This document shows, piece after piece, positions 16,891 through 28,634 of a stretch of 64,000 bases of DNA. The notes under the pieces were generated by a model. That model made no database searches. It was not told where the DNA came from and worked only from the letters and a program-made list of their open reading frames with translations. Origin of the DNA: Myxococcales bacterium (GTDB taxonomy: Bacteria; Myxococcota_A; Polyangia; Nannocystales; Nannocystaceae); the NCBI GenBank assembly GCA_014240065.1, contig JAAZXR010000003.1, positions 1-64,000 on the forward strand, given 5' to 3'. Both the position numbers and the translations under genes were made by a program. Every line of letters begins with the position of its first letter. Within the stretch, counting starts at the first letter, position 1.

Positions 16891-17792
16891 GAGCCGTCCC
16901 CAAACATATCTACCCGTTCGCGTCGAACTTTCTCAAGCTCGACAGAGGGCTTCAGTACCACTACCTCGACGAAGGGAGCGGACCGCCCGTCGTCATGGTG
17001 CACGGCAACCCAACGTGGTCGCTGTACTACCGCCGATTGGTGACGCTGCTCCGCGACCGCCATCGATGCATCGTGCCCGACCACATCGGTTGCGGTCTCT
17101 CGGACAAACCCGACGACAGCCGCTACGAATACTCGCTGGCCCAGCGCGCCGACGACCTGGCTCGTCTCATCGACACCCTCGGCCTCGAGAAGGTGCATCT
17201 GGTCATGCACGACTGGGGGGGGATGATCGGCATGACGTGGGCGAGCCGACACCCCGCCCAGGTCGACAAGATCGTCTTGTTGAACACCGCGGCCTTCCAT
17301 CTCCCCGCGTCCAAACCCTTCCCCCCCGCGCTAGGGCTCGCGCGAAACAGCCGCCTCGGCGCGTTCCTCGTCCGGAGGTTTAACGCCTTCTCACGGGCGG
17401 CCGCCTCCGTCGCTTGCACCCGCAACCCGATGTCGAAGGAGTTGAAGGACGCGTACACGGCCCCCTACGACTCCTGGGAGCACCGCATCGCGACGCTTCG
17501 TTTTGTCCAAGACATCCCCTTGAGCGCAGGCGATCGCGGCTACGACATCGTCTCCGAAGTCGCGGCGTCGATCCCGTCGTTCGATGATCGCGAGATCTTC
17601 ATCGGATGGGGTCTGAAAGATTTCGTCTTCGACCACCACTTCCTGCGCGAGTGGGAGCGACTCCTCCCAAGCGCCATGGTGCGGCGTTACGAAGACGCGG
17701 GGCACTATATCCTTGAAGACGCGTGGGACGACCTGCGACCACAACTGGACGCTTTCTTCGGAGGGGACGCGCCGCCCCCTCCGCACACCTGA
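16884..17792 (+). CDS. oleB: OleB: alpha/beta hydrolase, beta-lactone decarboxylase
   Basis: OleB converts the beta-lactone made by OleC to a cis-olefin and carbon dioxide. The 302-residue alpha/beta hydrolase is of the haloalkane-dehalogenase type. It has the oxyanion motif 'HGNPTW', a nucleophile Asp110 in 'MHDWGG' where most hydrolases use Ser, and the catalytic His274 in 'AGHYILED'. The start is one of two adjacent GTG codons that overlap the oleA stop. Here oleB is a separate gene, not fused to oleC as in some Gram-positive clusters. Only 7 bases separate its stop from the oleC start. Confidence 0.94.
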   Translation: MVRAVPKHIYPFASNFLKLDRGLQYHYLDEGSGPPVVMVHGNPTWSLYYRRLVTLLRDRHRCIVPDHIGCGLSDKPDDSRYEYSLAQRADDLARLIDTLGLEKVHLVMHDWGGMIGMTWASRHPAQVDKIVLLNTAAFHLPASKPFPPALGLARNSRLGAFLVRRFNAFSRAAASVACTRNPMSKELKDAYTAPYDSWEHRIATLRFVQDIPLSAGDRGYDIVSEVAASIPSFDDREIFIGWGLKDFVFDHHFLREWERLLPSAMVRRYEDAGHYILEDAWDDLRPQLDAFFGGDAPPPPHT

Positions 17793-17799
17793 GGACGAG

Positions 17800-19512
17800 A
17801 TGGAAGAATCCATGAGCCTCGCCTCCTCGCCCGCGCCAACGCTCGAAACCGGTCCGTCGGCGAATATCGCCTCCGTGCTGCCCACCATGGCGACGCAACA
17901 GCCCGACCGAACCGCGATCTATTATCCGAGCGGTCGGGACGCCGATGGCAGGCGAACCTACGCCGCGATGACGTACGCGCAGCTCGATGCCCAGAGCGAT
18001 CACATCGCCCAAGCGTTGACCGCGTACGGTGTCGGCCGAGGGGTCCGCACCGTCTTGATGGTGAAGCCCAGCCTCGAATTCTTCGCCCTGACCTTTGGGA
18101 TGTTCAAGGCGGGAGCGGTGCCCGTCATGATCGACCCAGGGATCGGGGTGAGCAATATCAAGAAGTGCCTCGCCCAAGCCAAGCCAGCGGCGTTCATTGG
18201 GATCCCGGCGGCCCACGCCGCCCGCGTCCTCCTGCGGTGGGGGCGACGCTGCCTCAAGCATCTCATCACCGTTGGCCCAAAGCGCGGTTGGGGCGGGGCC
18301 ACCCTGGACGGGCTGAAGACGGAGACGAAGCCGGACGCCGAATGGCGGATGGTCGACACGCGGCGCGAAGAAACCGCGGCCATCTTGTTCACGAGCGGCA
18401 GCACCGGCACCCCCAAAGGCGTGGTCTACAAGCATGGCACCTTCCTCGCGCAGGTGTCCGCCATCCGCGAGCTGTACGGGATTCAACCGGGGGAGATCGA
18501 CCTCCCGACCTTCCCATTGTTCGCGCTCTTCGATCCCGCCCTCGGCATGACGACCGTGATCCCTGAGATGAACTTCAGCAAGCCGGCCACCATCGATCCC
18601 ACGGTCGTGCGCGACGCCGTGGAGACCTTTGGCATCACCAATATGTTTGGTTCGCCCGCGGTGCTCAACACCATCAGCCGTTGGGCAGAGGCGAACGAGG
18701 TCACCTTCCACTCCCTGCGCAGAGTCATCTCGGCCGGGGCCCCCGTCCCTGCCACCACCCTCGCGCGCATGCGACGGTGCCTGCCGCCCGACGCAGATGT
18801 CGTCACCCCCTACGGCGCGACGGAGTCGCTCCCGGTGGCGAGCGTGGAGAGCCGACAAGTCTTGGAACAGACCGCGACGCTGACCGACGCTGGCGCGGGC
18901 GTCTGCGTCGGGCCGCCGGTGCCGACGATTCGAGCGAAGATCATCAAGATCACCGACGCGCCTATCACCTCGCTTGAGGCGACCCACGAATGCGAGCCCG
19001 GTGAGGTGGGGGAGATCATCGTGAGCGGCGCGGTGGTCACGGAGACCTACTTCGACCAACCGCAGGCCACCGCGCTCGCGAAGGTCCACGACGCGAGCGG
19101 GACCCTCTGGCATCGAATGGGTGACGTCGGATACCTCGACGAGGGGGGCAACCTGTGGTTCTGCGGGCGCAAGTCGCACCGAGTCCGCGCGTCCGCGGGG
19201 ACGCTCTACTCCGTCCCTGTCGAGGGGATATTCAACACCCACCCGGACGTCTTCCGCACCGCGTTGGTCGCGATTCCAGGTGACACGCCCGACGAGCGGC
19301 GGCCCGCGCTGTGCGTGGAACTGGAGCCTGCGACGCCCGACCACCGGCGCCGATCCATCTGCGCGGAGCTCCGCGCGATGGCACAGCGACAGCCGGGTAC
19401 GGCCCCGATTCATGACATCCTCCTCCACCCGGCCTTCCCCGTGGACATTCGACACAACGCCAAGATTGATCGCCCGGCCCTGTCCCGGTGGGCCACGAGG
19501 ATGATCGGATGA
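17800..19512 (+). CDS. oleC: OleC: AMP-dependent beta-lactone synthetase
   Basis: OleC closes the beta-hydroxy acid made by OleD to a beta-lactone using ATP. The 570-residue protein belongs to the ANL (acyl-CoA synthetase) family: phosphate loop 'TSGSTGTPKG', 'YGATESLP', and a C-terminal hinge with 'GRKSHRV'. The chosen ATG lies 7 bases after the oleB stop and follows GAGGACGAG, a good ribosome site; longer frames reach back into oleB and are unlikely. Its stop overlaps the oleD start by the sequence ATGA. It lacks a recognisable CoA-transfer role, as expected for OleC. Confidence 0.95.
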   Translation: MEESMSLASSPAPTLETGPSANIASVLPTMATQQPDRTAIYYPSGRDADGRRTYAAMTYAQLDAQSDHIAQALTAYGVGRGVRTVLMVKPSLEFFALTFGMFKAGAVPVMIDPGIGVSNIKKCLAQAKPAAFIGIPAAHAARVLLRWGRRCLKHLITVGPKRGWGGATLDGLKTETKPDAEWRMVDTRREETAAILFTSGSTGTPKGVVYKHGTFLAQVSAIRELYGIQPGEIDLPTFPLFALFDPALGMTTVIPEMNFSKPATIDPTVVRDAVETFGITNMFGSPAVLNTISRWAEANEVTFHSLRRVISAGAPVPATTLARMRRCLPPDADVVTPYGATESLPVASVESRQVLEQTATLTDAGAGVCVGPPVPTIRAKIIKITDAPITSLEATHECEPGEVGEIIVSGAVVTETYFDQPQATALAKVHDASGTLWHRMGDVGYLDEGGNLWFCGRKSHRVRASAGTLYSVPVEGIFNTHPDVFRTALVAIPGDTPDERRPALCVELEPATPDHRRRSICAELRAMAQRQPGTAPIHDILLHPAFPVDIRHNAKIDRPALSRWATRMIG

Positions 19513-20522
19513 AGGTCCTCGTCACCGGCGGCTCTGGATTTCTGGGGAAGGCGCTCGTCTTCCGCCTCCTCGCCGATGGCCACGAAGTGGTCACGTTCTG
19601 TCGAGGCCGCTACGACGATCTCGAGCGCTCCGGCGCCCTGAACATCCGCGGTGACATCGGCGATCAAGCCGCCGTGCGCGACGCGGCGCGCGGCTGCGAC
19701 GCGGTGCTTCACACTGCCGCCAAGGTCGGCGCCCATGTGCGCGCCGCCGAGTTCGAGCGCGCCAACGTCCTCGGCACACAACATGTGATCGAGGCGTGCC
19801 TCTTTGAGCGCGTCGGACGCCTCGTCTACACGAGCACGCCCTCCGTGGTGCACGCCGGCGGCGACATCGAAGGCGCCAACGAGTCCCTCCCCTACGCGCC
19901 CTCGTTTCACGCCCACTATCCGCGAACAAAGGCGGTCGCAGAGCGGGCGGTCCTCGCCGCCAACGGCGACCAGCTCGCCACCGTGGCCTTGCGCCCACAC
20001 CTCATCTGGGGCCCTGGGGACACAAACCTCGTCCCCCGCGTCCTCGCGAAGGCCAAGGCTGGTCGCCTGCGATTCGTGGGGAAGACCTCGAAGCTGGTGG
20101 ACACCACCTATATCGACAACGCCGTCGACGCCCATCTTTGCGCGCTTCGAACGCTCGACAACGACGCCGCCTGCGCGGGGAAGGCCTATTTCATCGCCAA
20201 CGGTGAGCCCGTCCCGCAACAAACCATCATCAACGGGATCCTCAAGGCTGGCGGACTCGCTCCCATCGATCAACACATCAGCGCCGCCGCTGCCCGCGCC
20301 ATCGGTGGGGTTTTGGAAGCGGCCTATTGGCTCTTTCGACTCCCCGGCGAACCCCCGATGACCCGGTTCCTGGCGGAACAGTTGAGCACCGCCCATTGGT
20401 ACGATCTCTCCGCGGCGAAGCGCGAGCTCGGCTACTGCCCCAAAGTCGGCCTTGAAGAGGGCCTCCGCCGCCTCGCGCTCTCTCTCAATCGTGAGGCGAA
20501 GGCCCACGCGTCACCACGCTGA
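19509..20522 (+). CDS. oleD: OleD: NAD(P)H-dependent 2-alkyl-3-keto acid reductase
   Basis: OleD reduces the OleA product to a 2-alkyl-3-hydroxy acid. The 337-residue extended short-chain dehydrogenase (3-beta-HSD type) begins with the nucleotide-binding motif 'VTGGSGFLG' and has the catalytic pair Tyr137/Lys141 (YPRTK). The ATG overlaps the oleC stop (ATGA), so the four genes form one coupled operon. The last strand contains 'GYCPKVGLEEGLRR', usual in this family. With oleA, oleB and oleC, the pathway to a long-chain cis-olefin is complete in this window. Olefins of this kind end up in membranes. Confidence 0.95.
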   Translation: MKVLVTGGSGFLGKALVFRLLADGHEVVTFCRGRYDDLERSGALNIRGDIGDQAAVRDAARGCDAVLHTAAKVGAHVRAAEFERANVLGTQHVIEACLFERVGRLVYTSTPSVVHAGGDIEGANESLPYAPSFHAHYPRTKAVAERAVLAANGDQLATVALRPHLIWGPGDTNLVPRVLAKAKAGRLRFVGKTSKLVDTTYIDNAVDAHLCALRTLDNDAACAGKAYFIANGEPVPQQTIINGILKAGGLAPIDQHISAAAARAIGGVLEAAYWLFRLPGEPPMTRFLAEQLSTAHWYDLSAAKRELGYCPKVGLEEGLRRLALSLNREAKAHASPR

Positions 20523-20791
20523 TTCGAGCGTCCCCGAATGAACCTTCGTTGGCTCTAGCCGTCGCGTCGGTCGCGGGAACATCGTGGCGGCCCCCGATTT
20601 TCGGTGCGAGAGGCGGGCGTTTCTCGGCGAGTGGTTTCGCCCCTTCTCTCTACGCTCTCCACGCGGCCGTGCTATCTTGAGGTCGCGGGCGAATACGGCC
20701 GCGAGCGCGACGTCCCGATCACATCCGTTTAAACTTCCCTGGTAGCTGCCACCGCGCGACGGACCACATCTTTTATCCAAAGCGATCCCGC

Positions 20792-21673
20792 ATGCCCCCC
20801 CCCCAGGATCACGCCTCCCAAGCGACGTCTAACTTTGACCAGGTTGACTGCGTCTTCTGCGCGGGCCGTGAAGGCGAGGTCACCCTGAAGCGACCCAAGT
20901 TCGTGGTGCGCCGATGCCCGCAATGTGCGGTGATGTGGTGTGACCCCCTCCGTTTCTCCGACGCGTTTAACCCGGATGACGAGGCCGCCTACATCGAGAC
21001 CCCCGACGCCCTCGACGGTGAGAATGAGGATCGCGTCGCGATCTTAACGCACGCGGCTCCGCCAGCGACACACCCGAAGGTGCTAGAGGTCGGCTGCATG
21101 CACGGTGACTTCCTCCTGCGCGCGGCGAAGGAGGGATACGAAGGCAGGGGCCTCGATCTCAGCCAGACCGCCGTCGATCACGCGGCCAAGGTTTCGCCTG
21201 GACTCGTCAGCTACGGGACCCTCGACGCCCACGTGCCTGACGCATCAGTGAACGTCGTGGCAGCCTTCAATGTCATCGAGCACATGGACGCGCCGCACGA
21301 GTTCTTATCGCACGCCCGCCGCGTGCTCCGACCCGGGGGCATTCTCATCCTAGAGACACCTCGCCAAGAGAGCATTTACCATCACGTCATGTTCGGTCGC
21401 GGGAGAGTGTTCGCGAACAAGCGCGCCGTCGACATCGGGATCTATCCAGGCACCCATATCTTTAAGTTTGGGAACCGCGCGTGGCGACGAATCCTCGCCG
21501 ACCGTAAATTCGAGGTCACCTCATCGCGCGGGAAGTCCACCCCGCTCTCGCAGCTGTTCGCGAAGCGCCGGCCGTCATTCGTAGAGCGCGCTGCGATCGT
21601 CTCTTTTGGTCTGCTCGCGAAGATGACGCGACTGGAAAATCGTCTCATCCTCACCGCTCGGCGCACGCCCTAA
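20792..21673 (+). CDS. Class I SAM-dependent methyltransferase with N-terminal zinc ribbon
   Basis: A 293-residue protein. The N-terminal 'CVFC...CPQC' quartet (about residues 20-50) is a zinc ribbon common in methyltransferases acting on sugars or polyketide-like groups. The SAM-binding motif I is 'VLEVGCMHG', followed by 'GLDLS' and 'AFNVIEHM', and a post-motif 'LRPGGILILETP'. The C-terminal third (helical, basic) is typical of the methyltransferase type 11/23 group. It stands alone between the ole operon and the disulfide-repeat lipoprotein, 13 bases upstream of the latter. The substrate cannot be read from the sequence; surface sugar or lipid methylation is possible. Confidence 0.85.
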   Translation: MPPPQDHASQATSNFDQVDCVFCAGREGEVTLKRPKFVVRRCPQCAVMWCDPLRFSDAFNPDDEAAYIETPDALDGENEDRVAILTHAAPPATHPKVLEVGCMHGDFLLRAAKEGYEGRGLDLSQTAVDHAAKVSPGLVSYGTLDAHVPDASVNVVAAFNVIEHMDAPHEFLSHARRVLRPGGILILETPRQESIYHHVMFGRGRVFANKRAVDIGIYPGTHIFKFGNRAWRRILADRKFEVTSSRGKSTPLSQLFAKRRPSFVERAAIVSFGLLAKMTRLENRLILTARRTP

Positions 21674-21686
21674 CCTTGGTGCAATT

Positions 21687-24844
<3,158 letters not shown>

Positions 24845-24845
<1 letters not shown>

Positions 24846-24859
24846 TTCAGCGGCTGAAT
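24845..24859 (+). terminator. Short hairpin at the stop codon of the repeat lipoprotein
   Basis: ATTCAG-CGG-CTGAAT forms a perfect 6-bp stem with a 3-base loop starting in the stop codon. No T-run follows beyond TGTT, so its role as a terminator is weak. Confidence 0.3.
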
Positions 24860-24990
24860 TGTTCGTGGACGGTCGAGTGCGTCGGGGATCTTTGAATTTT
24901 GTGGCGACACCGTGCGCGCCGGACAAATGCTGAGATCGCCTCCGGCACGTCGTCGATGGTTCGAGGTATACTCTCGACCGCGGGCATTGT

Positions 24991-27402
24991 ATGGGTACTC
25001 AAACAGGTGATCGACGACGAAACCGCGCGACGATCGCAGCGAACACCGCCGCAATCTTCGCGCCAACGCTGTGGATCGGTGGCGTTCCGTTTGCGGCGCA
25101 ATGGACCTTCGCGATCCTCGCCTGCGTTGCGGCGTGGACCACCCTGGGCTCACCGCACCTCGGACTCACGAGCGGGCGCGGCGCCCCGACCATGAGGCGG
25201 GTGTCTCTTCGTCTCCCGAGGGGGCTCTTGTTCGTCGCTGTCTTGAGCGCGTTGACGACGCTCTGGGTGCTCCCGATGCCCCCGGCCTTCCACAGCTTTT
25301 TTCTCCCGCAGCTGACGGCGCTCCGCGCGGAGCTGCTCCCGCCGGAGACGCTGCAAGAGTGGGCACCCATCAGCCTCGCGCCTGGCCAAACGCTGGCGGA
25401 GGCCGCCCGCGTGGCGGCGCTAGGGCTGCTCTTCTACAGCTGCCGACAAGTTCCACGCGCCTCGGTGTGGGCTGCCCTCGTGTTGTCTGCGAGCCTGTGC
25501 GCGGTCATTGGGCTGATCCAGTTCACCCTCGACATCGACGAGCTGCTCGGTTTCTACGTCCCGATGGACCAACCCCCCCAAGAGTTCCGTCCCGTCAAGG
25601 TGCTCATGAGCACCTTCGTGAACCCGAACCACCAGGCTGGTTACTTTCTCCTCGCGGTCGGGACGGGCGCCGCCTTGATACGCCGCCTGCTCAATCGATT
25701 GGCCGCCGGCCACGCAAGCTCCGACAGGCGCCTCTCGGAGCTTGCGCTGCTCAGCCTCCTCGTGTCGCTGCTCTCCGTGGCGCTCATGCTCACCTACTCT
25801 CGCGCCGCGATGGTCATGCTGGCCGCGCTGCTCGTGATCACGGTGTACTCCGTCGTCACCTCTGGAGCGCTCAAGGGCTCCACAATTTGGGTGTTGTGCC
25901 TGCCGCTGGTCACCTTGGTCTCGCTGTTCGCGTGGTCGAGAGTCACCTTCGCGGTGTCCTGGAGCGAATTGTGGAGCCTCACGACGCTCGAAGGACACGA
26001 CAAGCTGCGCATCCTGAGCGAACACCGGAACCTGCTGCCGTTCTCCCGCGTGATCGGTCTCGGGAGAGGCTCCGCGAGCGACCTGCTCCCGCTCATGTCT
26101 ACGACCCCGTCCGGTCGTACGATAACCCACGTCGAGTCCATGCCGCTCGTGCTGCTCCTCGAGTACGGCGCAGTGATCGGCGCCATCCTGATCGCGGCCA
26201 TCGCCGCGTGGTTCGTGCACGCGTTTCGGCGCCGACGCGATCCCGCGAGTACGATCATCCTCGCGACCCTCGTGGCCTTGTGCTGCCAGAACCTCGTCGA
26301 CTTCAACCTCGAATTTAGCGGCGTCGCGGCTCCCGCGGTCGCGTTAGCCTCCACCGTCGCTCCAGCGAGCGCGGTCAAGCTGGAGCGAACCACCGCTCGA
26401 AGATGGATGACGGCCTGCACCCTCTTTGTCCTGGCGCTCCTCGCTCTCTCCCGGTGGCAAGGTGGCAGCTGGGCCTCTCAGCGCGAGCTTGTCGCCCGCG
26501 TGCAGCGCGGGTTCATCGACCTCGACCAGGCGCTGCGCCGGCACCCGTTCGACGCGCGACTGCACCTGTACGCCTCAAGGTCTGCGATCAAAGGAGGTGA
26601 CCTCCTAGGGGCCAAGCGAGCCGCCAACTCCGCGCGACGACTCGAACCAGCCGCGGTTGAACCGCACCTCCTCGTCGCTCAGATTGAGCAGCGCGCGGGC
26701 AACGAGCGCGCCGCCCGCGTCGCGTACGAGGCCGCCCTCTCCCAGATCGCGTTCACTCCCTCCGCCGAGTTCACGGCCTACCTCGTGACTGTACTGGACG
26801 CGGAGCAGCTCGCCGCTGTCGCCCCGAGCGACGACGACGCGTTTTTCACGCTCGCGCGCGCGCTGCTCGACAGGTCTCCGCGCCACGTGCTGAGCATGAC
26901 CCGAAGCCGAGCGTTTCAAGCCAAGCCAGACCCAGAGGCGCTGGTGCTCCGGATCCGCGCGGCGACGCTGCTCGCAGACTCCTTGCTCGCGACGACCGAG
27001 GCGCTGCATCTGATCCGTATCCAGCCCACCGAATCCAGATCCTACCAGCTCTACGCGCGCGCAATTCGATCGGACTTGAGCATCGTCCGCGAGCGGGAGC
27101 TGCAGGAAATGCTCGCAGATGTCTTGCGCCGACCCAACATCCCGGAGGAGCAAAGGCTCGCGCTCCTGCTGCTGGAGAGCGCGATCCAGACTCACGACGT
27201 CGCGCTCGTTCGGTCCACGCTCGACCGCTTCCGCCGGGCCGCCCCGCCTCCGAACCCCCGAGCTCGGCAGGCTGTCCGCTGGCGAACGCAGCTTCTCAAG
27301 CGCGCGGAGCGGCTGCTTGGGGAGCCCGCTGTGACGGACCGCCGGCCGACGTTGCGACAACCCGACATCGAGTCAGACCCCGACAATGGAGCGCGCCCAT
27401 GA
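24991..27402 (+). CDS. O-antigen polymerase/ligase-like membrane protein with helical repeat domain
   Basis: An 803-residue protein. Residues about 15-480 hold roughly a dozen TM helices with the Wzy/WaaL (O-antigen ligase) pattern, including 'NPNHQAGYFLL' and 'YSRAAMVMLAALLV' and a large loop before 'HVESMPLVLLLEYGA'. The soluble C-terminal 300 residues are helical with TPR-like spacing (for example 'AKRAANSARRLEPAAVEPHLLVAQIE'), probably a protein-binding platform in the periplasm. A TATACT box 18 bases before the ATG may be the -10. The stop overlaps the start of a second polymerase-like gene by ATGA. Likely role: polymerising or transferring a surface polysaccharide. Confidence 0.8.
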   Translation: MGTQTGDRRRNRATIAANTAAIFAPTLWIGGVPFAAQWTFAILACVAAWTTLGSPHLGLTSGRGAPTMRRVSLRLPRGLLFVAVLSALTTLWVLPMPPAFHSFFLPQLTALRAELLPPETLQEWAPISLAPGQTLAEAARVAALGLLFYSCRQVPRASVWAALVLSASLCAVIGLIQFTLDIDELLGFYVPMDQPPQEFRPVKVLMSTFVNPNHQAGYFLLAVGTGAALIRRLLNRLAAGHASSDRRLSELALLSLLVSLLSVALMLTYSRAAMVMLAALLVITVYSVVTSGALKGSTIWVLCLPLVTLVSLFAWSRVTFAVSWSELWSLTTLEGHDKLRILSEHRNLLPFSRVIGLGRGSASDLLPLMSTTPSGRTITHVESMPLVLLLEYGAVIGAILIAAIAAWFVHAFRRRRDPASTIILATLVALCCQNLVDFNLEFSGVAAPAVALASTVAPASAVKLERTTARRWMTACTLFVLALLALSRWQGGSWASQRELVARVQRGFIDLDQALRRHPFDARLHLYASRSAIKGGDLLGAKRAANSARRLEPAAVEPHLLVAQIEQRAGNERAARVAYEAALSQIAFTPSAEFTAYLVTVLDAEQLAAVAPSDDDAFFTLARALLDRSPRHVLSMTRSRAFQAKPDPEALVLRIRAATLLADSLLATTEALHLIRIQPTESRSYQLYARAIRSDLSIVRERELQEMLADVLRRPNIPEEQRLALLLLESAIQTHDVALVRSTLDRFRRAAPPPNPRARQAVRWRTQLLKRAERLLGEPAVTDRRPTLRQPDIESDPDNGARP

Positions 27403-28634
27403 GCGGCGCGAGCGTCGGTCTGCTCTCGCGCGGTGAGGTGCCTCGCGTCGTCGGGGCGGTGCTCCTGCTCGCGATGCTCACCTCCTGCTTCGCGCGCATC
27501 GAACCCGCCCCGTTCGACGTCATCATCTGCGGGTGGTTCTGCCTCAGCTTCCTCGTCACGGGCTTCGCCTACCACCCTCGCATCCGACTCCCCACGATCG
27601 GCGTCGCGCTGTTCATCATCACGACCTTCGCGACGCTCCCAGGCACGCAAATGTCGGGCTTTAACCTGCGGTTCGCGGCCGTCAGTCTCTACCTCGGCGT
27701 GCTGTGGTTCTTCTTGACCCAGTTCATCCTTCGATTTGGCGCGCGCGCCAAGGACCTGCTCGTTAACGGATGGGCTATCTCGGCGGTCGCGGGGACGGCG
27801 ATCACGCTCCTCATTTATTTCGCTCGACTCCCAGGTTTCGACATCATCTCGAGGCAAGGGCGAGTGTTTGGGTTCTTTAAGGATCCGAACGTCTATTCCG
27901 CGTACCTCGTGTTCCCGTTTATTTTGTGCCTGTCGCGATATCTTCGCGGCCGCAACCTGCAGAAGCTCGTGTGGGGGACGGCCCTGCTGATCATCACCAC
28001 CGGCCTGATGGTGTGCTACTCGCGCGCGGCCTGGGGAGCGAGCTTTTTGAGCATCGCCGCCTACGCCGGGATCGGAATCTTGAGCAAGTCGAGGCGCGGA
28101 TCAAGTGGCAAGGGGATCTTTATCTTCGCGTTCGTCATGGTCGTCGCTGGCGCGCTGCTCCAGTACCTCCTCCAGTACGAGGAAATCGCGACCATGTTCT
28201 CGCACCGAACGAAGATCCAGCGCTACGACGACGACCGGTTCTTGACCCAATTGGAGGCGCTGCGGACGTCGTTCGAGAATCCCCTCGGGATCGGGCCGGG
28301 GGTGTCCGAGATGGCCTTCACCCGAGCCGTCCACAACCTCTACATCCGCGCGCTGGTCGAGAATGGCGTGATCGGTTTCTTGAGCATCGGCCTCATCCTC
28401 GGAACGACGCTTGTCGTCTCCACGATAACGGCGATCCAGAGGAGACACCTGGATCCTCGGGCGGACGCGGCGGTCGTCGCGGCCGCCCTGTGGGCGGTCA
28501 CCATCCAAAGCTTCGTCATCGACACAGTCCACTGGCGTCATTTTTGGATATTGCTCGCGCTCGGATGGTGGCTCCCGGTGCCCTCGCCGGGAGATGGCAG
28601 CGCGAGCACCAAAAAGAACACGACGAGCCGGTAG
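27399..28634 (+). CDS. O-antigen polymerase (Wzy/WaaL-like) membrane protein
   Basis: A 411-residue polytopic protein with about 10-12 TM helices, the conserved 'FGFFKDPNVYSAYLVFPF' and 'CYSRAAWGASFLS' segments, and a periplasmic loop with 'ENPLGIGPGVSE' and 'HNLYIRALVENGVIGF'. This is the O-antigen ligase/polymerase signature. It is coupled to the longer polymerase-like gene upstream through an ATGA overlap. Its 3' end overlaps the convergent flippase gene by 97 bases; that part codes its last TM and a polar tail. It is probably the polysaccharide polymerase, the upstream protein being a ligase or helper, but which is which cannot be told from sequence. Confidence 0.82.
   Translation: MSGASVGLLSRGEVPRVVGAVLLLAMLTSCFARIEPAPFDVIICGWFCLSFLVTGFAYHPRIRLPTIGVALFIITTFATLPGTQMSGFNLRFAAVSLYLGVLWFFLTQFILRFGARAKDLLVNGWAISAVAGTAITLLIYFARLPGFDIISRQGRVFGFFKDPNVYSAYLVFPFILCLSRYLRGRNLQKLVWGTALLIITTGLMVCYSRAAWGASFLSIAAYAGIGILSKSRRGSSGKGIFIFAFVMVVAGALLQYLLQYEEIATMFSHRTKIQRYDDDRFLTQLEALRTSFENPLGIGPGVSEMAFTRAVHNLYIRALVENGVIGFLSIGLILGTTLVVSTITAIQRRHLDPRADAAVVAAALWAVTIQSFVIDTVHWRHFWILLALGWWLPVPSPGDGSASTKKNTTSR

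Noticed and set aside
17599-19455. A 618-codon minus-strand open frame opposite oleB and oleC
   Set aside because: The plus-strand genes have complete families and active sites; the antisense frame is a GC-rich shadow without domain or ribosome site.
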